Positions 17,649 to 26,760 are shown, numbered from the stretch's first letter. The stretch is 64,000 nt of DNA from an uncultured Bacteroidales bacterium (GCA_944321895.1 CALUNA010000010.1:1-64000); one strand, 5' to 3'. A program made the numbers and translations. The notes: generated by a model not told the origin, from the sequence alone.

Positions 17649-18404
17649 ATGGAAATGAAGAGAAAGATATTGTTCGGAATTCTGTTGCTGCCGGCTTTTG
17701 TCCTGCAGTCGTGCTACAATTATCGTCAGGTGGGTTTGTTGCAGGAACGGAAAGGAATACCGCAGTACGAGGAAGTGGAATATGAACCATACCGGATTCG
17801 GGTGAATGACGAAATCATTTACCGCCTGATAACGACTGACCCGGAAATGGCTCAGGTATTCGGTGCTACATCGGTGAGAACGGAGAATCTTTTGTATACC
17901 AATACCTACCGGGTCTATTCCGATGGAACGGTTGATTTGCCTTTTGCCGACAAGATTCCAATTGCAGGTTTGACCGTGGAGGAAGCGCGCCAGGCAGTGG
18001 AACAACGCTACCGCGAGCAAATTCCCGATGCAGAGGTCAAACTGGCTCTTGCCAACAAAAGCTTTACGGTAATAGGTGATATCGGTCAGGGGGTCTATCC
18101 TGTTTACAAGGAAAAACTGACCATTTTTCAGGCTCTGGCCATGTCGGGCGACCTGTCAACGCCTGGCGACAGAAAACACGTGCGTATCATCCGTGAAGTG
18201 GATGGCAAGCCGCAGGTGCTGGAGTTTGACATACGTTCCAACAGCATTATCGGGTCTGAATACTACTATGTCTATCCGAATGACCTGATATATGTACAAC
18301 GGGCAAGCGGAAGTTTCTACAAATTTTCGACATACAGTGGCTTTATAAGTCTGATAACATCTTCAATTTCACTACTGATAACAGTATTGTATTATATAAA
18401 ATAA
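17649..18404 (+). CDS. Wza-type polysaccharide export lipoprotein (copy 2)
   Basis: The 251-residue protein is a paralogue of its upstream neighbour. It has a lipoprotein signal (lipobox VLQSC), a Poly_export domain beginning YRIRVNDEIIYRL, and a SLBB domain with FTVIGDIGQGVYPVYKEKLTI, then ALAMSGDLSTPGDRKHVRII. The C-terminal 25 residues are hydrophobic. The two copies share the domain plan and short motifs but differ widely elsewhere. They may form a mixed channel or serve two export routes (inference). It lies directly upstream of the Wzc-like kinase, the normal partner. Confidence 0.87.
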   Translation: MEMKRKILFGILLLPAFVLQSCYNYRQVGLLQERKGIPQYEEVEYEPYRIRVNDEIIYRLITTDPEMAQVFGATSVRTENLLYTNTYRVYSDGTVDLPFADKIPIAGLTVEEARQAVEQRYREQIPDAEVKLALANKSFTVIGDIGQGVYPVYKEKLTIFQALAMSGDLSTPGDRKHVRIIREVDGKPQVLEFDIRSNSIIGSEYYYVYPNDLIYVQRASGSFYKFSTYSGFISLITSSISLLITVLYYIK

Positions 18405-18424
18405 ACGAACCCTAACTTGTTTCT

Positions 18425-20836
18425 ATGGACGACAACCAGCAATATAATCAATATGGCATGCAGCCTTTTCAGGATGAAGAGACGTCGAATTTCGATATGT
18501 TGGAGTGGATTTACAAGGTACTGAATTATTGGTATCTGTTTGTTGCAGCTATCATTATTGCCTTGGGAGTGGCATATCTGAAAAATCGTTCGTGGCTTCC
18601 TGCCTATCATACAACAGGAACAGTCCTGATTGAAAACCAGGGAACATCGTCCCGTTATATGGACAGTGAAAACTTGATGCTGCAGGGATTTGGCCTGGCA
18701 CAAAGCTATGCGAACATAGACAACCAGCTTATCCTGCTGAATTCGTATGATTTTTTGTGTCAGATAATAGACAGCATGCCCGAACTGTCGGTCGATTATA
18801 TTACGATGGGACGTTTCCGGACACGGAACTTGTATAAATCTTCACCGATAGAGATAGAAAGCAGGCGTATAGAGCCGGAAGCATACGATTACCTGTTCTC
18901 GATTGATTTGAATGCGGATGGCACCTTTGAAATCGGGTTGGAAGACAATGATGATTTTCGCGTACAAGGGAAATATGCCGAATGGCTGGAAACCCCGTAT
19001 TTTGAAATCATGGTTTTGCCTACGGTGAATATGGTCAGTGAGCGGAACATGTTTTTTCAGTTCCGTAGCAGGGAATCCCTGGTGGAAGATTTCTCGAAGC
19101 GTCTGTCCATGCAACTTGTAACTGAAAAATCCACCGTGTTGTCCATATCACTGGAAAGCCAGACGCCCAACCGTGACAAGGACTTTATTGACAAAATGTG
19201 CGAACTGTACATTGCAAATAATCTGGCCAAGAAAAACGATGTCGCCAACAACACGATTAATTTCATTAACGAACAGCTGAAGTTCATCGCAAGTTCGCTG
19301 GCCGTTTCCGAGGAGGCGCTCACTGGTTTCCGTCAGGAAAACGAGATTGTCAGTATTTCAAACTATGCATCCAAACTGATGGAAATGGTCGGGCGGTATG
19401 ACCAGGAAAAGCTGGAACTTCGTCTGCGTGAAACATATCTGGCCTATATCACGAATTATTTGAATGACAAAATGTCAACAAGCACCGTCGTGGTTCCGTC
19501 GAGTCTTGGTGTGGAAGATCCGTTACTGGTTCCGCTGGTGCAGCAATTGAACGAACTGCAACTGAAACGCGGGGAAATAACCGAAAAGAATGTCTTTTAT
19601 GCCCGTTACAGCAGGGATATAGAAAACCTGAAGGCAACAATTCATGAGGTTGTCATGAATATGCAGGCTGCCTTGGAGATAGAAAAAGCCGATCTGGACC
19701 AGCGTTTTTCGGAGGTCCGTGCCGACATATCCGGCCTGTCGGCAAAAGAGCAGGAAATGGTTTCGATTGAACGCAACTACCGAATAAATGACAGTTATTA
19801 TACTTTCTTCCTGCAGAAGCGGGCGGAAGCTGAAATACAAAAGGCATCGAATACTCCCGATAACAGTGTTCTGGACAAGGCAAGAACGACAGAAGTAACC
19901 AATCTGTCCGCCAAAAGCAAAACGTATGTGTTGGCGCTTCTGATAGGTATTCTTGTGCCGTTGATATTTGTGGTTCTCAAGGAAGTTCTGAACAATACGG
20001 TTCGTACCGAGAAAGACCTGGATGCATTTACCAAATGGTTTCCGGTTTTGGGAGTCATCAGACACTCAAGGATACAGGATCCGGTACTGGTTGCCAAGAG
20101 TCCGCGTTCATCGTTTGCGGAAATGTTCCGGAATGTACGTACCCGTCTGGAGTTTGCCGTCTGCCGCAAGACCGACATTACCATTTTGACCACTTCAGCC
20201 CAGTCCGGTGATGGAAAAACGTATTTCAGTTCCAACCTGGCTGCCATGTATGCGTTGACCGGACGCAAAACCGTGTTGATAGATATGGATATCCGCAAGG
20301 CAAACTTGCGTGAGCAGCTTCTCCTTCCGGAGGGTAGTGGTTTGACAAATTACATCATAGGCGATGTGACACTGGATGAAATAATCAGGAAAGACACCGG
20401 TTATGATTTTGATGTGATAACATCCGGTACCATCCCGCCGAATCCGGCGGAACTGTTGCGCTCGGATAAACTTCAGGAGATGTTCAAGGAACTGAGGCAA
20501 CGGTATTCGTATATTCTGATAGACACCAGTCCGGTAGGATTGGTCGCTGATGCTTATGCTCTGATGGAATATGCCGATGTCAAGCTGTTTATTCTTCGTA
20601 GCGGCGAGACAAACAAGTATTTCAGTCGAAATATTCTGAATCAATTGCATGAAGACAACATGTCCAACATGTACCTGTTGCTGAACGACTTGCCTGTTGA
20701 TGGCGGTTCCTATTATTCATACCGTTCATACGGCTATCGTTATGGTTATGGTTACGGCTATGGCTATGGATATTATGGTTCCAAAAAGAAAAAGCACGGA
20801 CATTCGTATTATACGGATGAGGAGTCGGAGGTGTAA
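18425..20836 (+). CDS. Wzc-type polysaccharide co-polymerase and tyrosine autokinase
   Basis: This 803-residue inner-membrane protein sets chain length and couples assembly to export. The N-terminal Wzz domain has a first membrane helix near residues 33-55, and a GNVR-like region follows. A long coiled coil runs to the second helix near 500-520. The cytoplasmic BY-kinase carries Walker A SGDGKT (residues 594-599), Walker A' TVLIDMDIRK and Walker B YILIDTSP. The C-terminal tail contains 14 tyrosines in about 40 residues, mostly as Tyr-Gly repeats; this tail is the site of autophosphorylation in the family. A cognate phosphatase gene is not seen in the window. Confidence 0.93.
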   Translation: MDDNQQYNQYGMQPFQDEETSNFDMLEWIYKVLNYWYLFVAAIIIALGVAYLKNRSWLPAYHTTGTVLIENQGTSSRYMDSENLMLQGFGLAQSYANIDNQLILLNSYDFLCQIIDSMPELSVDYITMGRFRTRNLYKSSPIEIESRRIEPEAYDYLFSIDLNADGTFEIGLEDNDDFRVQGKYAEWLETPYFEIMVLPTVNMVSERNMFFQFRSRESLVEDFSKRLSMQLVTEKSTVLSISLESQTPNRDKDFIDKMCELYIANNLAKKNDVANNTINFINEQLKFIASSLAVSEEALTGFRQENEIVSISNYASKLMEMVGRYDQEKLELRLRETYLAYITNYLNDKMSTSTVVVPSSLGVEDPLLVPLVQQLNELQLKRGEITEKNVFYARYSRDIENLKATIHEVVMNMQAALEIEKADLDQRFSEVRADISGLSAKEQEMVSIERNYRINDSYYTFFLQKRAEAEIQKASNTPDNSVLDKARTTEVTNLSAKSKTYVLALLIGILVPLIFVVLKEVLNNTVRTEKDLDAFTKWFPVLGVIRHSRIQDPVLVAKSPRSSFAEMFRNVRTRLEFAVCRKTDITILTTSAQSGDGKTYFSSNLAAMYALTGRKTVLIDMDIRKANLREQLLLPEGSGLTNYIIGDVTLDEIIRKDTGYDFDVITSGTIPPNPAELLRSDKLQEMFKELRQRYSYILIDTSPVGLVADAYALMEYADVKLFILRSGETNKYFSRNILNQLHEDNMSNMYLLLNDLPVDGGSYYSYRSYGYRYGYGYGYGYGYYGSKKKKHGHSYYTDEESEV

Positions 20837-20847
20837 AAAGTAGGAGT

Positions 20848-22302
20848 ATGCCGCAGTCAATCAAACAGCAAACGGTCAATGGCGTACTCTGGAGTAGTGT
20901 GGAGCGCTTTTCAATACAAGGTATCCAGTTTGTATTGGGAATTATCATGGCGCGTTTGCTTTCTCCCCGCGAGTTTGGTGTTGTTGGTATGCTCGCCATA
21001 TTCATGGCAGTGGCCCAGTCGTTTGTTGATTCTGGCTTTTCCAACGCCTTGATACGTAAGAAAAATCGGACTGAGATCGATTTTTCTACAGCATTCTATT
21101 TCAATATCGTTGTCGGGATTGTTTGCTATTTGATATTGTTTCTGGCCGCTCCATTGATAGCCGGTTTCTATGATACCCCTGTTTTGAAACAGCTGACCCG
21201 ATTGATTGCCTTGAACGTCTTTCTGAACTCTTTGGTCATTGTACAGCGGGCGCAGTTTACCATAAGGGTGGATTTTAAGACACAAGCCACGGTTACCATT
21301 CCGGCTGTTCTGCTTTCCGGATTATTGGGCATAGCGCTCGCATATCTGGGCTATGGTGTCTGGGCGTTGGCTATTCAAAGTGTGTCGCGGACAGGACTGA
21401 ACGTGTTGGCTTTTTGGCTGGTTTCCAAGTGGCGTCCGCAACGGGCATATTCATGGGATTCTTTCCGTGACTTGTTTTCGTTTGGTTCCAGAATGCTGTT
21501 GTCCGGTTTGTTGGATATAGTATATAAAAATATGTATACGTTGGTTATTGGTAAAGTCTTTTCTGCCAGGGATTTGGGATTCTATACACGTGCTCAACAA
21601 TTTGTAAATTTGCCATCTTCCAACGTGACTGGTATTTTGTCGCGGGTCACATTTCCCATTTTAAGTAATATCCAGGATGATGACAGGCAATTGCAGGATA
21701 TATACCGGAAATATCTTCGGATATCTGCTTTTGTCGTATTTCCGTTAATGATGGGACTGGCGGCTTTGGCATACCCGTTGGTTTTATTCCTGCTGACGGA
21801 TAAGTGGGAAGGATGTGTCATCTTGTTACAGATTATGTGTTTCTCCATGATGTGGTATCCTATTCATGCCATCAATCTGAACTTGCTGCAAGTGAAGGGG
21901 CGTTCGGATTTATTTCTGAGATTGGAGATTATAAAAAAAATAGTGGGTGTGGCTATTTTATGTATAACCATTCCTCTCGGATTGATTCCTATGTTAATAG
22001 GTAGTGTTTGCTCTTCGTTGATAGCATTGGTCATTAATACGCATTATACAGGAAAGTTGATACATGTAGGTTTCTTTAAGCAAATGGGTGACTTGTTGCC
22101 GACAGGATTTTTGTCTTTGCTTATGGGAGTGGTAGTCTGGCTGTGCGTCCGGCTATTGCATGGGCAACCCTTGCTGCTGCAGTTGTGCGCCGGTTTTCTG
22201 ATTGGTGTTGGTTTTTATATAGGAATGGCGGCATTGTTCAGAATGCGGGAATGGGAGCAGGTAAGAAGTTTGTTTATATCACGTTTTATGAAAAAGAAAT
22301 AA
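20848..22302 (+). CDS. Wzx-type flippase (MOP superfamily)
   Basis: This 484-residue membrane protein of the polysaccharide-transporter family (WzxC/TuaB-like) moves undecaprenyl-linked repeat units across the inner membrane. The N-terminus QQTVNGVLWSSVERFSIQGI and the stretch MARLLSPREFGVVGMLAIF are typical of this clade, and about 12-14 hydrophobic segments span the length. It lies 11 bases after the kinase gene and 10 bases before the aminotransferase. The substrate is presumably the acylated oligosaccharide made by the genes below. Confidence 0.9.
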   Translation: MPQSIKQQTVNGVLWSSVERFSIQGIQFVLGIIMARLLSPREFGVVGMLAIFMAVAQSFVDSGFSNALIRKKNRTEIDFSTAFYFNIVVGIVCYLILFLAAPLIAGFYDTPVLKQLTRLIALNVFLNSLVIVQRAQFTIRVDFKTQATVTIPAVLLSGLLGIALAYLGYGVWALAIQSVSRTGLNVLAFWLVSKWRPQRAYSWDSFRDLFSFGSRMLLSGLLDIVYKNMYTLVIGKVFSARDLGFYTRAQQFVNLPSSNVTGILSRVTFPILSNIQDDDRQLQDIYRKYLRISAFVVFPLMMGLAALAYPLVLFLLTDKWEGCVILLQIMCFSMMWYPIHAINLNLLQVKGRSDLFLRLEIIKKIVGVAILCITIPLGLIPMLIGSVCSSLIALVINTHYTGKLIHVGFFKQMGDLLPTGFLSLLMGVVVWLCVRLLHGQPLLLQLCAGFLIGVGFYIGMAALFRMREWEQVRSLFISRFMKKK

Positions 22303-22312
22303 CGACTATTTT

Positions 22313-23428
22313 ATGGATAAACAACAAATTACAGTTACTTCGCCGTTATTGCCTCCGTTGGAGGAATTTGTTCCTTATTTGCAGGAAATATGGGACAGCA
22401 AATGGATTACCAATAACGGCTCGTTCCACAAACGTTTGGAGCAGGCCTTGTCGGAGTATTTGGGTGTTCCTTACATTTCGTTATTTACGAACGGGACCTT
22501 GCCGCTGATTACGGCCTTGCAGGCCTTGCGTGTTACGGGCGAGGTGATAACGACACCTTATAGTTTTGTTGCTACGACGCATGCCATTTGGTGGAATGGA
22601 TTGACGCCTGTGTTTGTGGATGTCGATCCGCAGACCGGTAATATTGACCCGGACAAAATAGAAGCTGCCATTACTCCGCGGACGACAGCCATTATGCCGG
22701 TGCATGTATATGGAAATCCGTGCGATACGGCTCGTATCCAGGCATTGGCCGATAAATATGGCTTGAAAGTCATTTATGATGCCGCGCATGCCTTTGGTGT
22801 TACGGTAAACGGGAAAAGCATCTTGAACGAAGGTGATATGAGTACCTTGAGTTTCCATGCGACAAAGACCTATACGACCATAGAGGGCGGTGCATTGGTT
22901 TGCCACAGTGCGGAGATGAAGCAGAAAATCGACCAGTTGAAGAATTTCGGTTTTGCAGGCGAAACAACGGTCGTGGCGCCAGGCATAAACAGCAAAATGG
23001 ATGAGGTGCGTGCAGCTTTTGGCCTGTTGAATTTGAAACATGTGGATGAGGCTATTGCAGCCCGCAGAAGGGTAGCAGAGAAATATAGGGCGGCTTTAAA
23101 AGATGTGCCGGGCATACGTTGCATGGAAGATATTGCAAATGTGAAACATAATTACAGTTATTTTCCTATCTTTGTAAACGCGGAACAATACGGCATGACT
23201 CGTGATGAATTGTATTTCAAACTGAAAGAGCAGGGTATATTGGGCCGTCGATATTTTTATCCGTTGATAAGCAGTTTTTCACCTTACAGGAGTTATGAAT
23301 CTGCCGACCCGTTACGTTTGCCGGTTGCAAACCGTCTGGCCGATACGGTAATTTGTCTGCCTATGCATCATGGGCTCAGAGAGTTGGAAATAGAACGAGT
23401 ATTAGAAATGATTGTGGGTGAAGATTAG
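22313..23428 (+). CDS. VioA-like DegT/DnrJ/EryC1 sugar aminotransferase
   Basis: This PLP aminotransferase probably acts on a dTDP-4-keto-6-deoxy sugar to give a 4-amino-4,6-dideoxyhexose. The start VTSPLLPPLEEFVPYLQEIW, followed by SKWITNNGSFH, and the segments GEVITTPYSFVATTHAIWWN and AIMPVHVYGNPCD closely resemble VioA, which makes dTDP-viosamine (Qui4N), as I remember that family. The PLP lysine is Lys185 in FHATKTYTT. The 371 residues are full length. No 4,6-dehydratase or thymidylyltransferase is encoded in the window, so the keto sugar must come from elsewhere (RmlA/RmlB). The 3-amino (FdtB) specificity cannot be excluded. Confidence 0.85.
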   Translation: MDKQQITVTSPLLPPLEEFVPYLQEIWDSKWITNNGSFHKRLEQALSEYLGVPYISLFTNGTLPLITALQALRVTGEVITTPYSFVATTHAIWWNGLTPVFVDVDPQTGNIDPDKIEAAITPRTTAIMPVHVYGNPCDTARIQALADKYGLKVIYDAAHAFGVTVNGKSILNEGDMSTLSFHATKTYTTIEGGALVCHSAEMKQKIDQLKNFGFAGETTVVAPGINSKMDEVRAAFGLLNLKHVDEAIAARRRVAEKYRAALKDVPGIRCMEDIANVKHNYSYFPIFVNAEQYGMTRDELYFKLKEQGILGRRYFYPLISSFSPYRSYESADPLRLPVANRLADTVICLPMHHGLRELEIERVLEMIVGED

Positions 23429-23476
23429 GCTTTGTGTATTTTTTGATATGTGTGTTTTTAAATAAAAGGAATTAAT

Positions 23477-24136
23477 ATGAAAAATTTGATTATTTTAGGA
23501 GGAAGTGGTATCGGGATGATTGCTATTTCTATTGCAAGGGAATTAGGTACTTACACTATAGGAGGCTTCTTGAATGATGTTATACCAGTGGGAACCTTGA
23601 TTGGTAAATATGATAAGTTTCCTGTGATTGGGACAACAGCAGATTTGCCAAAATTTTTGGAAAATGAAAATAATATGTTTTTTATTGCGTATGTTGGTAT
23701 GCAGCATGAACGAACCGTGTATAATAAAATTTCAACATTAGGTATACCTTCCAATCGTTTGGCAACTTTAATACACCCGACGGCGGTTTTACCCAAAGGA
23801 ATGTGTAAAATTGGGAATGGGGTGTTGATGGCGCCATTATCTCAATTGTCTCCTGATACAACATTAGAAGATAATTGTATTATGTTGCCAAATTCTTTTT
23901 TAGGGCATGATAGCACATTAAAACGTTTTGCTCATGTAGCTTCAAATGCAACAATAGGAGCAAATGTTATTGTAGGGAAAGCATGTCATGTGGGTACAAA
24001 TTGCACAATTAGAGAAAAAGTAATAATCGGAGATTATTCATTAATAGGTTCGGGTTCTGTCGTTTTAAAGAACGTAGAGGAAGGATCTATTGTTGTAGGA
24101 AATCCGGCTAGGTTGTTGCGTAAAAAGGAGGAGTAG
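23477..24136 (+). CDS. NeuD/PglD-like amino-sugar N-acyltransferase
   Basis: This is a left-handed beta-helix acyltransferase that should acylate the amino group made by the preceding aminotransferase. Residues 1-85 form the Rossmann-like sugar-binding part (NLIILGGSGIGMIAISIARE). Residues 95-215 are hexapeptide repeats. His144 (in FLGHDS) and His153 (in FAHVAS) have the nine-residue spacing of the catalytic histidine pair in PglD. The 219 residues match the family. The acyl donor is often acetyl-CoA, but the two acyl-CoA enzymes just downstream suggest another donor. From here the DNA is visibly AT-richer than upstream. Confidence 0.85.
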   Translation: MKNLIILGGSGIGMIAISIARELGTYTIGGFLNDVIPVGTLIGKYDKFPVIGTTADLPKFLENENNMFFIAYVGMQHERTVYNKISTLGIPSNRLATLIHPTAVLPKGMCKIGNGVLMAPLSQLSPDTTLEDNCIMLPNSFLGHDSTLKRFAHVASNATIGANVIVGKACHVGTNCTIREKVIIGDYSLIGSGSVVLKNVEEGSIVVGNPARLLRKKEE

Positions 24137-24138
24137 GA

Positions 24139-24600
24139 ATGGACCAATCTGTTTTAGGTTTATATTATGAAGATTTTGTCGTTGGGGCGGAAATTAAACA
24201 CGCCTTGTCCAAAACGATTTTTGAGAGCGACAATAATTTTTTTTCATTGCTGACAATGAACCACCATCCCGTACATACAAATGCAGATTATGCCGCAAGA
24301 AATCAGCACGGGAAGATTTTGGTTGTCGGCACATTGGTCTTTTCTTTGGCAGTCGGAATGACAGTGCCGGATATTAGCGGCAAGGCCATCGCTAATTTAG
24401 GCTATGAGGACATAAGACATTTGGCTCCCATGTTTATTGGCGATACATTGTATGTCAAAACTAAGATACTGGACAAACGTGAGTCCAAATCCAAACCGGA
24501 CAGAGGGATTGTTTATGTGGAAACAATCGGATATAATCAAAACGGTGTGGATGTCATATCGTTCCGCAGAAATGTTTTAGTAAAAAAACGGGATATATGA
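24139..24600 (+). CDS. MaoC-family (hot-dog) acyl-CoA hydratase/dehydratase
   Basis: These 153 residues form a single hot-dog domain. The segments ANLGYEDIRHLAPMFIGDTL, RESKSKPDRGIVYVET and YNQNGVDVISFRRNVLV match the subgroup containing mesaconyl-CoA/beta-methylmalyl-CoA hydratases and the itaconyl-CoA hydratase RipB, as I recall it. The active-site region reads TMNHHPVHTNADYA. That subgroup interconverts a branched hydroxy-dicarboxylyl-CoA and its enoyl form. The stop overlaps the next ATG by four bases (24597-24600), so it is coupled to the CitE-like enzyme. Such enzymes are unusual in a polysaccharide locus; acyl supply is the likely job (inference). Confidence 0.85.
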   Translation: MDQSVLGLYYEDFVVGAEIKHALSKTIFESDNNFFSLLTMNHHPVHTNADYAARNQHGKILVVGTLVFSLAVGMTVPDISGKAIANLGYEDIRHLAPMFIGDTLYVKTKILDKRESKSKPDRGIVYVETIGYNQNGVDVISFRRNVLVKKRDI

Positions 24601-25481
24601 AGGTTGATTATTTGATGCGCAGCATGATGTTCGTACCTGCTCACAATGAACGGCTTATGAATAGTGCGACCAAGTGCGAAGCGGATGTTCTGCTGTTGGA
24701 TATAGAGGATTCGGTACAACCACGTGAAAACAAACAGGTGGCACGCGATAAAATCAAGGAATATGTGTCGCAAGGACGGTTTGCGAACAGCAGGGTTTTC
24801 CCTCGTGTCAATGACCGTGAGAGCGGAGAGTTGTTGCAGGATGTTTATCAACTGACGATTCCCGGCGTTGAAGGGTTCATGTATCCTAAAAGTCAGAAGG
24901 GAGAGGATGTTTATTTTTTCGGAAAGTTATTGGAAACGATAGAATATGAAAAGAGGATACCTGTCGGCACGTTTAAAATTATTCCGTTGATAGAAACGAC
25001 AGGAGCGGTCATGAATATCCAGGAAATATGTACGGCATGCCCGAACAGAGTCGTTGCTGTGGCGTTTGGTTGTGAAGATTTTGTTACTGACCTTGGCGGG
25101 GAGCATGATTTGGAAGGGACAAGTATTTTTACGGCGCGTGCTATGATTGCTATGGGTGCTAAGGCGAACGGTATTGTCCCGATTGATACGGTTCATATCA
25201 AGGTGCATGATTTGGAAGACTTGGAAAAAAACCTGGTTTTGTCCAAGAAACTCGGTTTTGAAGGGATGTTGGTCTTGAATCCGAAAGAGTTGCCTCTGTG
25301 TCATAAATACTATTCTCCAAGTTCGGAAGAAGTGGAGTGGGCTGAAGAAATGTTGCGTTTGTCGGAAGAGGCCGTTGCCCAAGGCAAGGGAGTTGCAGTC
25401 AAGGATAATAAATTTATCGGGCCTCCTATGGTGAAAATGGCGAGGAATATTCTAAGGAAATTTGAGTTGTCAAAAAAATGA
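24597..25481 (+). CDS. CitE-like CoA-ester lyase (HpcH/HpaI superfamily)
   Basis: This 294-residue TIM barrel belongs to the malyl-CoA/citramalyl-CoA lyase family. RSMMFVPAHNERL, LLLDIEDSVQPREN, FPRVND, IPLIETTGAV and FGCEDFVTDLGGEHDLEG are the arginine, metal and CoA motifs in the family order. The C-terminal motif, usually M-(I/V)-D-x-P with a catalytic Asp, reads FIGPPMVKMAR, with Gly275 at the Asp position. This may change the reaction, for example toward thioester hydrolysis or a Claisen step only. With the coupled MaoC protein it probably makes the acyl donor for the NeuD/PglD-like transferase. Confidence 0.85.
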   Translation: MKVDYLMRSMMFVPAHNERLMNSATKCEADVLLLDIEDSVQPRENKQVARDKIKEYVSQGRFANSRVFPRVNDRESGELLQDVYQLTIPGVEGFMYPKSQKGEDVYFFGKLLETIEYEKRIPVGTFKIIPLIETTGAVMNIQEICTACPNRVVAVAFGCEDFVTDLGGEHDLEGTSIFTARAMIAMGAKANGIVPIDTVHIKVHDLEDLEKNLVLSKKLGFEGMLVLNPKELPLCHKYYSPSSEEVEWAEEMLRLSEEAVAQGKGVAVKDNKFIGPPMVKMARNILRKFELSKK

Positions 25482-25617
25482 GGTCAACACGATAGATAAT
25501 CAACCTTTGGTTTCTTATAAATGTTGGATTTATATCAAATGTCTTATTGGCTATTCTTGATTTAGTCTATTAGTTCTGTTTTTGTTGAATAGATAGTCAT
25601 ACTTTTACAGATAAAGC

Positions 25618-26760
25618 ATGAAAATATTGCATTTTGTTCTTGATGACAAATTTTATGAGGGGTCTAGGAAATTTTTCGATTCGATTCCGACTTTTGAAAA
25701 TACGTATGTTTTGTATGTGCCGGATAAGAAATGCCAGTTGAGGTATATTAAAAATACGCAAGGTTTGCTCTTCTGTTCAAGCATGATGGAACTGGCCGGA
25801 ATGATACGAAAAGGAAATTTTTCTTGTGTGTATGTGCATTCATTGTCACCTAAAAGATATAAACTGATTTTTGCCATACCACGAGGCGTGAAAATTATTT
25901 GGTGGATATGGGGGTATGATATGTATGCTTCATACAGAATGTTGCCTCCATTGGTAAAGATTCCGTTGTATAAAGAACAGACAAGCCGTTTCTTTAAAAG
26001 TGATAAACAGAATATCTGGTCATGGTTGAAAAGAATGTATTTTTGCTTGTTATACCCTTTTGACAAGTTTAAAAGGAACTATGTATTAAAACGTATTCAG
26101 TATTATTCTCCAGTTTTGCCTGTTGAGTTTGAGTATTTAAAGAAGTCTCAGCAAATCAAAGGAGAGTTGTTCTGGTCGGCAGTCCCTAAACGTTATTCGG
26201 CTTCGGTTTTTTCTTGTTTTCCTGTTGCCCAAAATATATTGGTGGGAAATTCGGCAACTCCAACAAACAATCATATTGATGTTCTGAGCATTCTGAAAAA
26301 CATGCCGAAAGCAGGAACCATTATCGTTCCCATGAGTTATGGGAATGGACTTTACCGTGATTTTGTCAAAAGCTATATTAATAATTCTTTTGATGTTGAT
26401 GCCGTGCGTGTATTGGATACATTTATGCCATTGGACGAATACAATACTCTTGTAAAAACCTGTTCGCATGCCATTTTCGGTAATATGAGACAGCAGGCAG
26501 TAGGGAATATACACTTGTGCTTAAAATCAGGAGTAAAGGTTTTCTTCTATAAAGACAGTGTCTTGTATAAACAATTCAAAGAGTTATATGGATTTTATGT
26601 GTACACGATAGAAGATGATTTGAACGAACAGGAACTCTCTACCCCTTTGTCAGAGGAAAAGGCAAGATATAATTATGATTTGATATATTCCAAAATAACT
26701 TCCGAACAGGCTGCAATCTCATTCGTGGAACAGGAATTCAAAAAGATAGAAAAGACATGA
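25618..26760 (+). CDS. WecF-like glycosyltransferase (GT56)
   Basis: The 380-residue product resembles TDP-Fuc4NAc transferase WecF, which adds an N-acetylated 4-amino-4,6-dideoxy sugar to a lipid-linked glycan at the inner membrane. NILVGNSATPTNNHIDVL, IIVPMSYGNGLYRDFV and HAIFGNMRQQAVGNIHLCL are the GT56 motifs. It lies downstream of the aminotransferase and acyltransferase, so it is the best candidate to transfer their product. The 136-base gap upstream (25482-25617) shows only a weak promoter-like sequence. Its stop overlaps the next ATG (26757-26760). The DNA is AT-rich. Confidence 0.82.
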   Translation: MKILHFVLDDKFYEGSRKFFDSIPTFENTYVLYVPDKKCQLRYIKNTQGLLFCSSMMELAGMIRKGNFSCVYVHSLSPKRYKLIFAIPRGVKIIWWIWGYDMYASYRMLPPLVKIPLYKEQTSRFFKSDKQNIWSWLKRMYFCLLYPFDKFKRNYVLKRIQYYSPVLPVEFEYLKKSQQIKGELFWSAVPKRYSASVFSCFPVAQNILVGNSATPTNNHIDVLSILKNMPKAGTIIVPMSYGNGLYRDFVKSYINNSFDVDAVRVLDTFMPLDEYNTLVKTCSHAIFGNMRQQAVGNIHLCLKSGVKVFFYKDSVLYKQFKELYGFYVYTIEDDLNEQELSTPLSEEKARYNYDLIYSKITSEQAAISFVEQEFKKIEKT

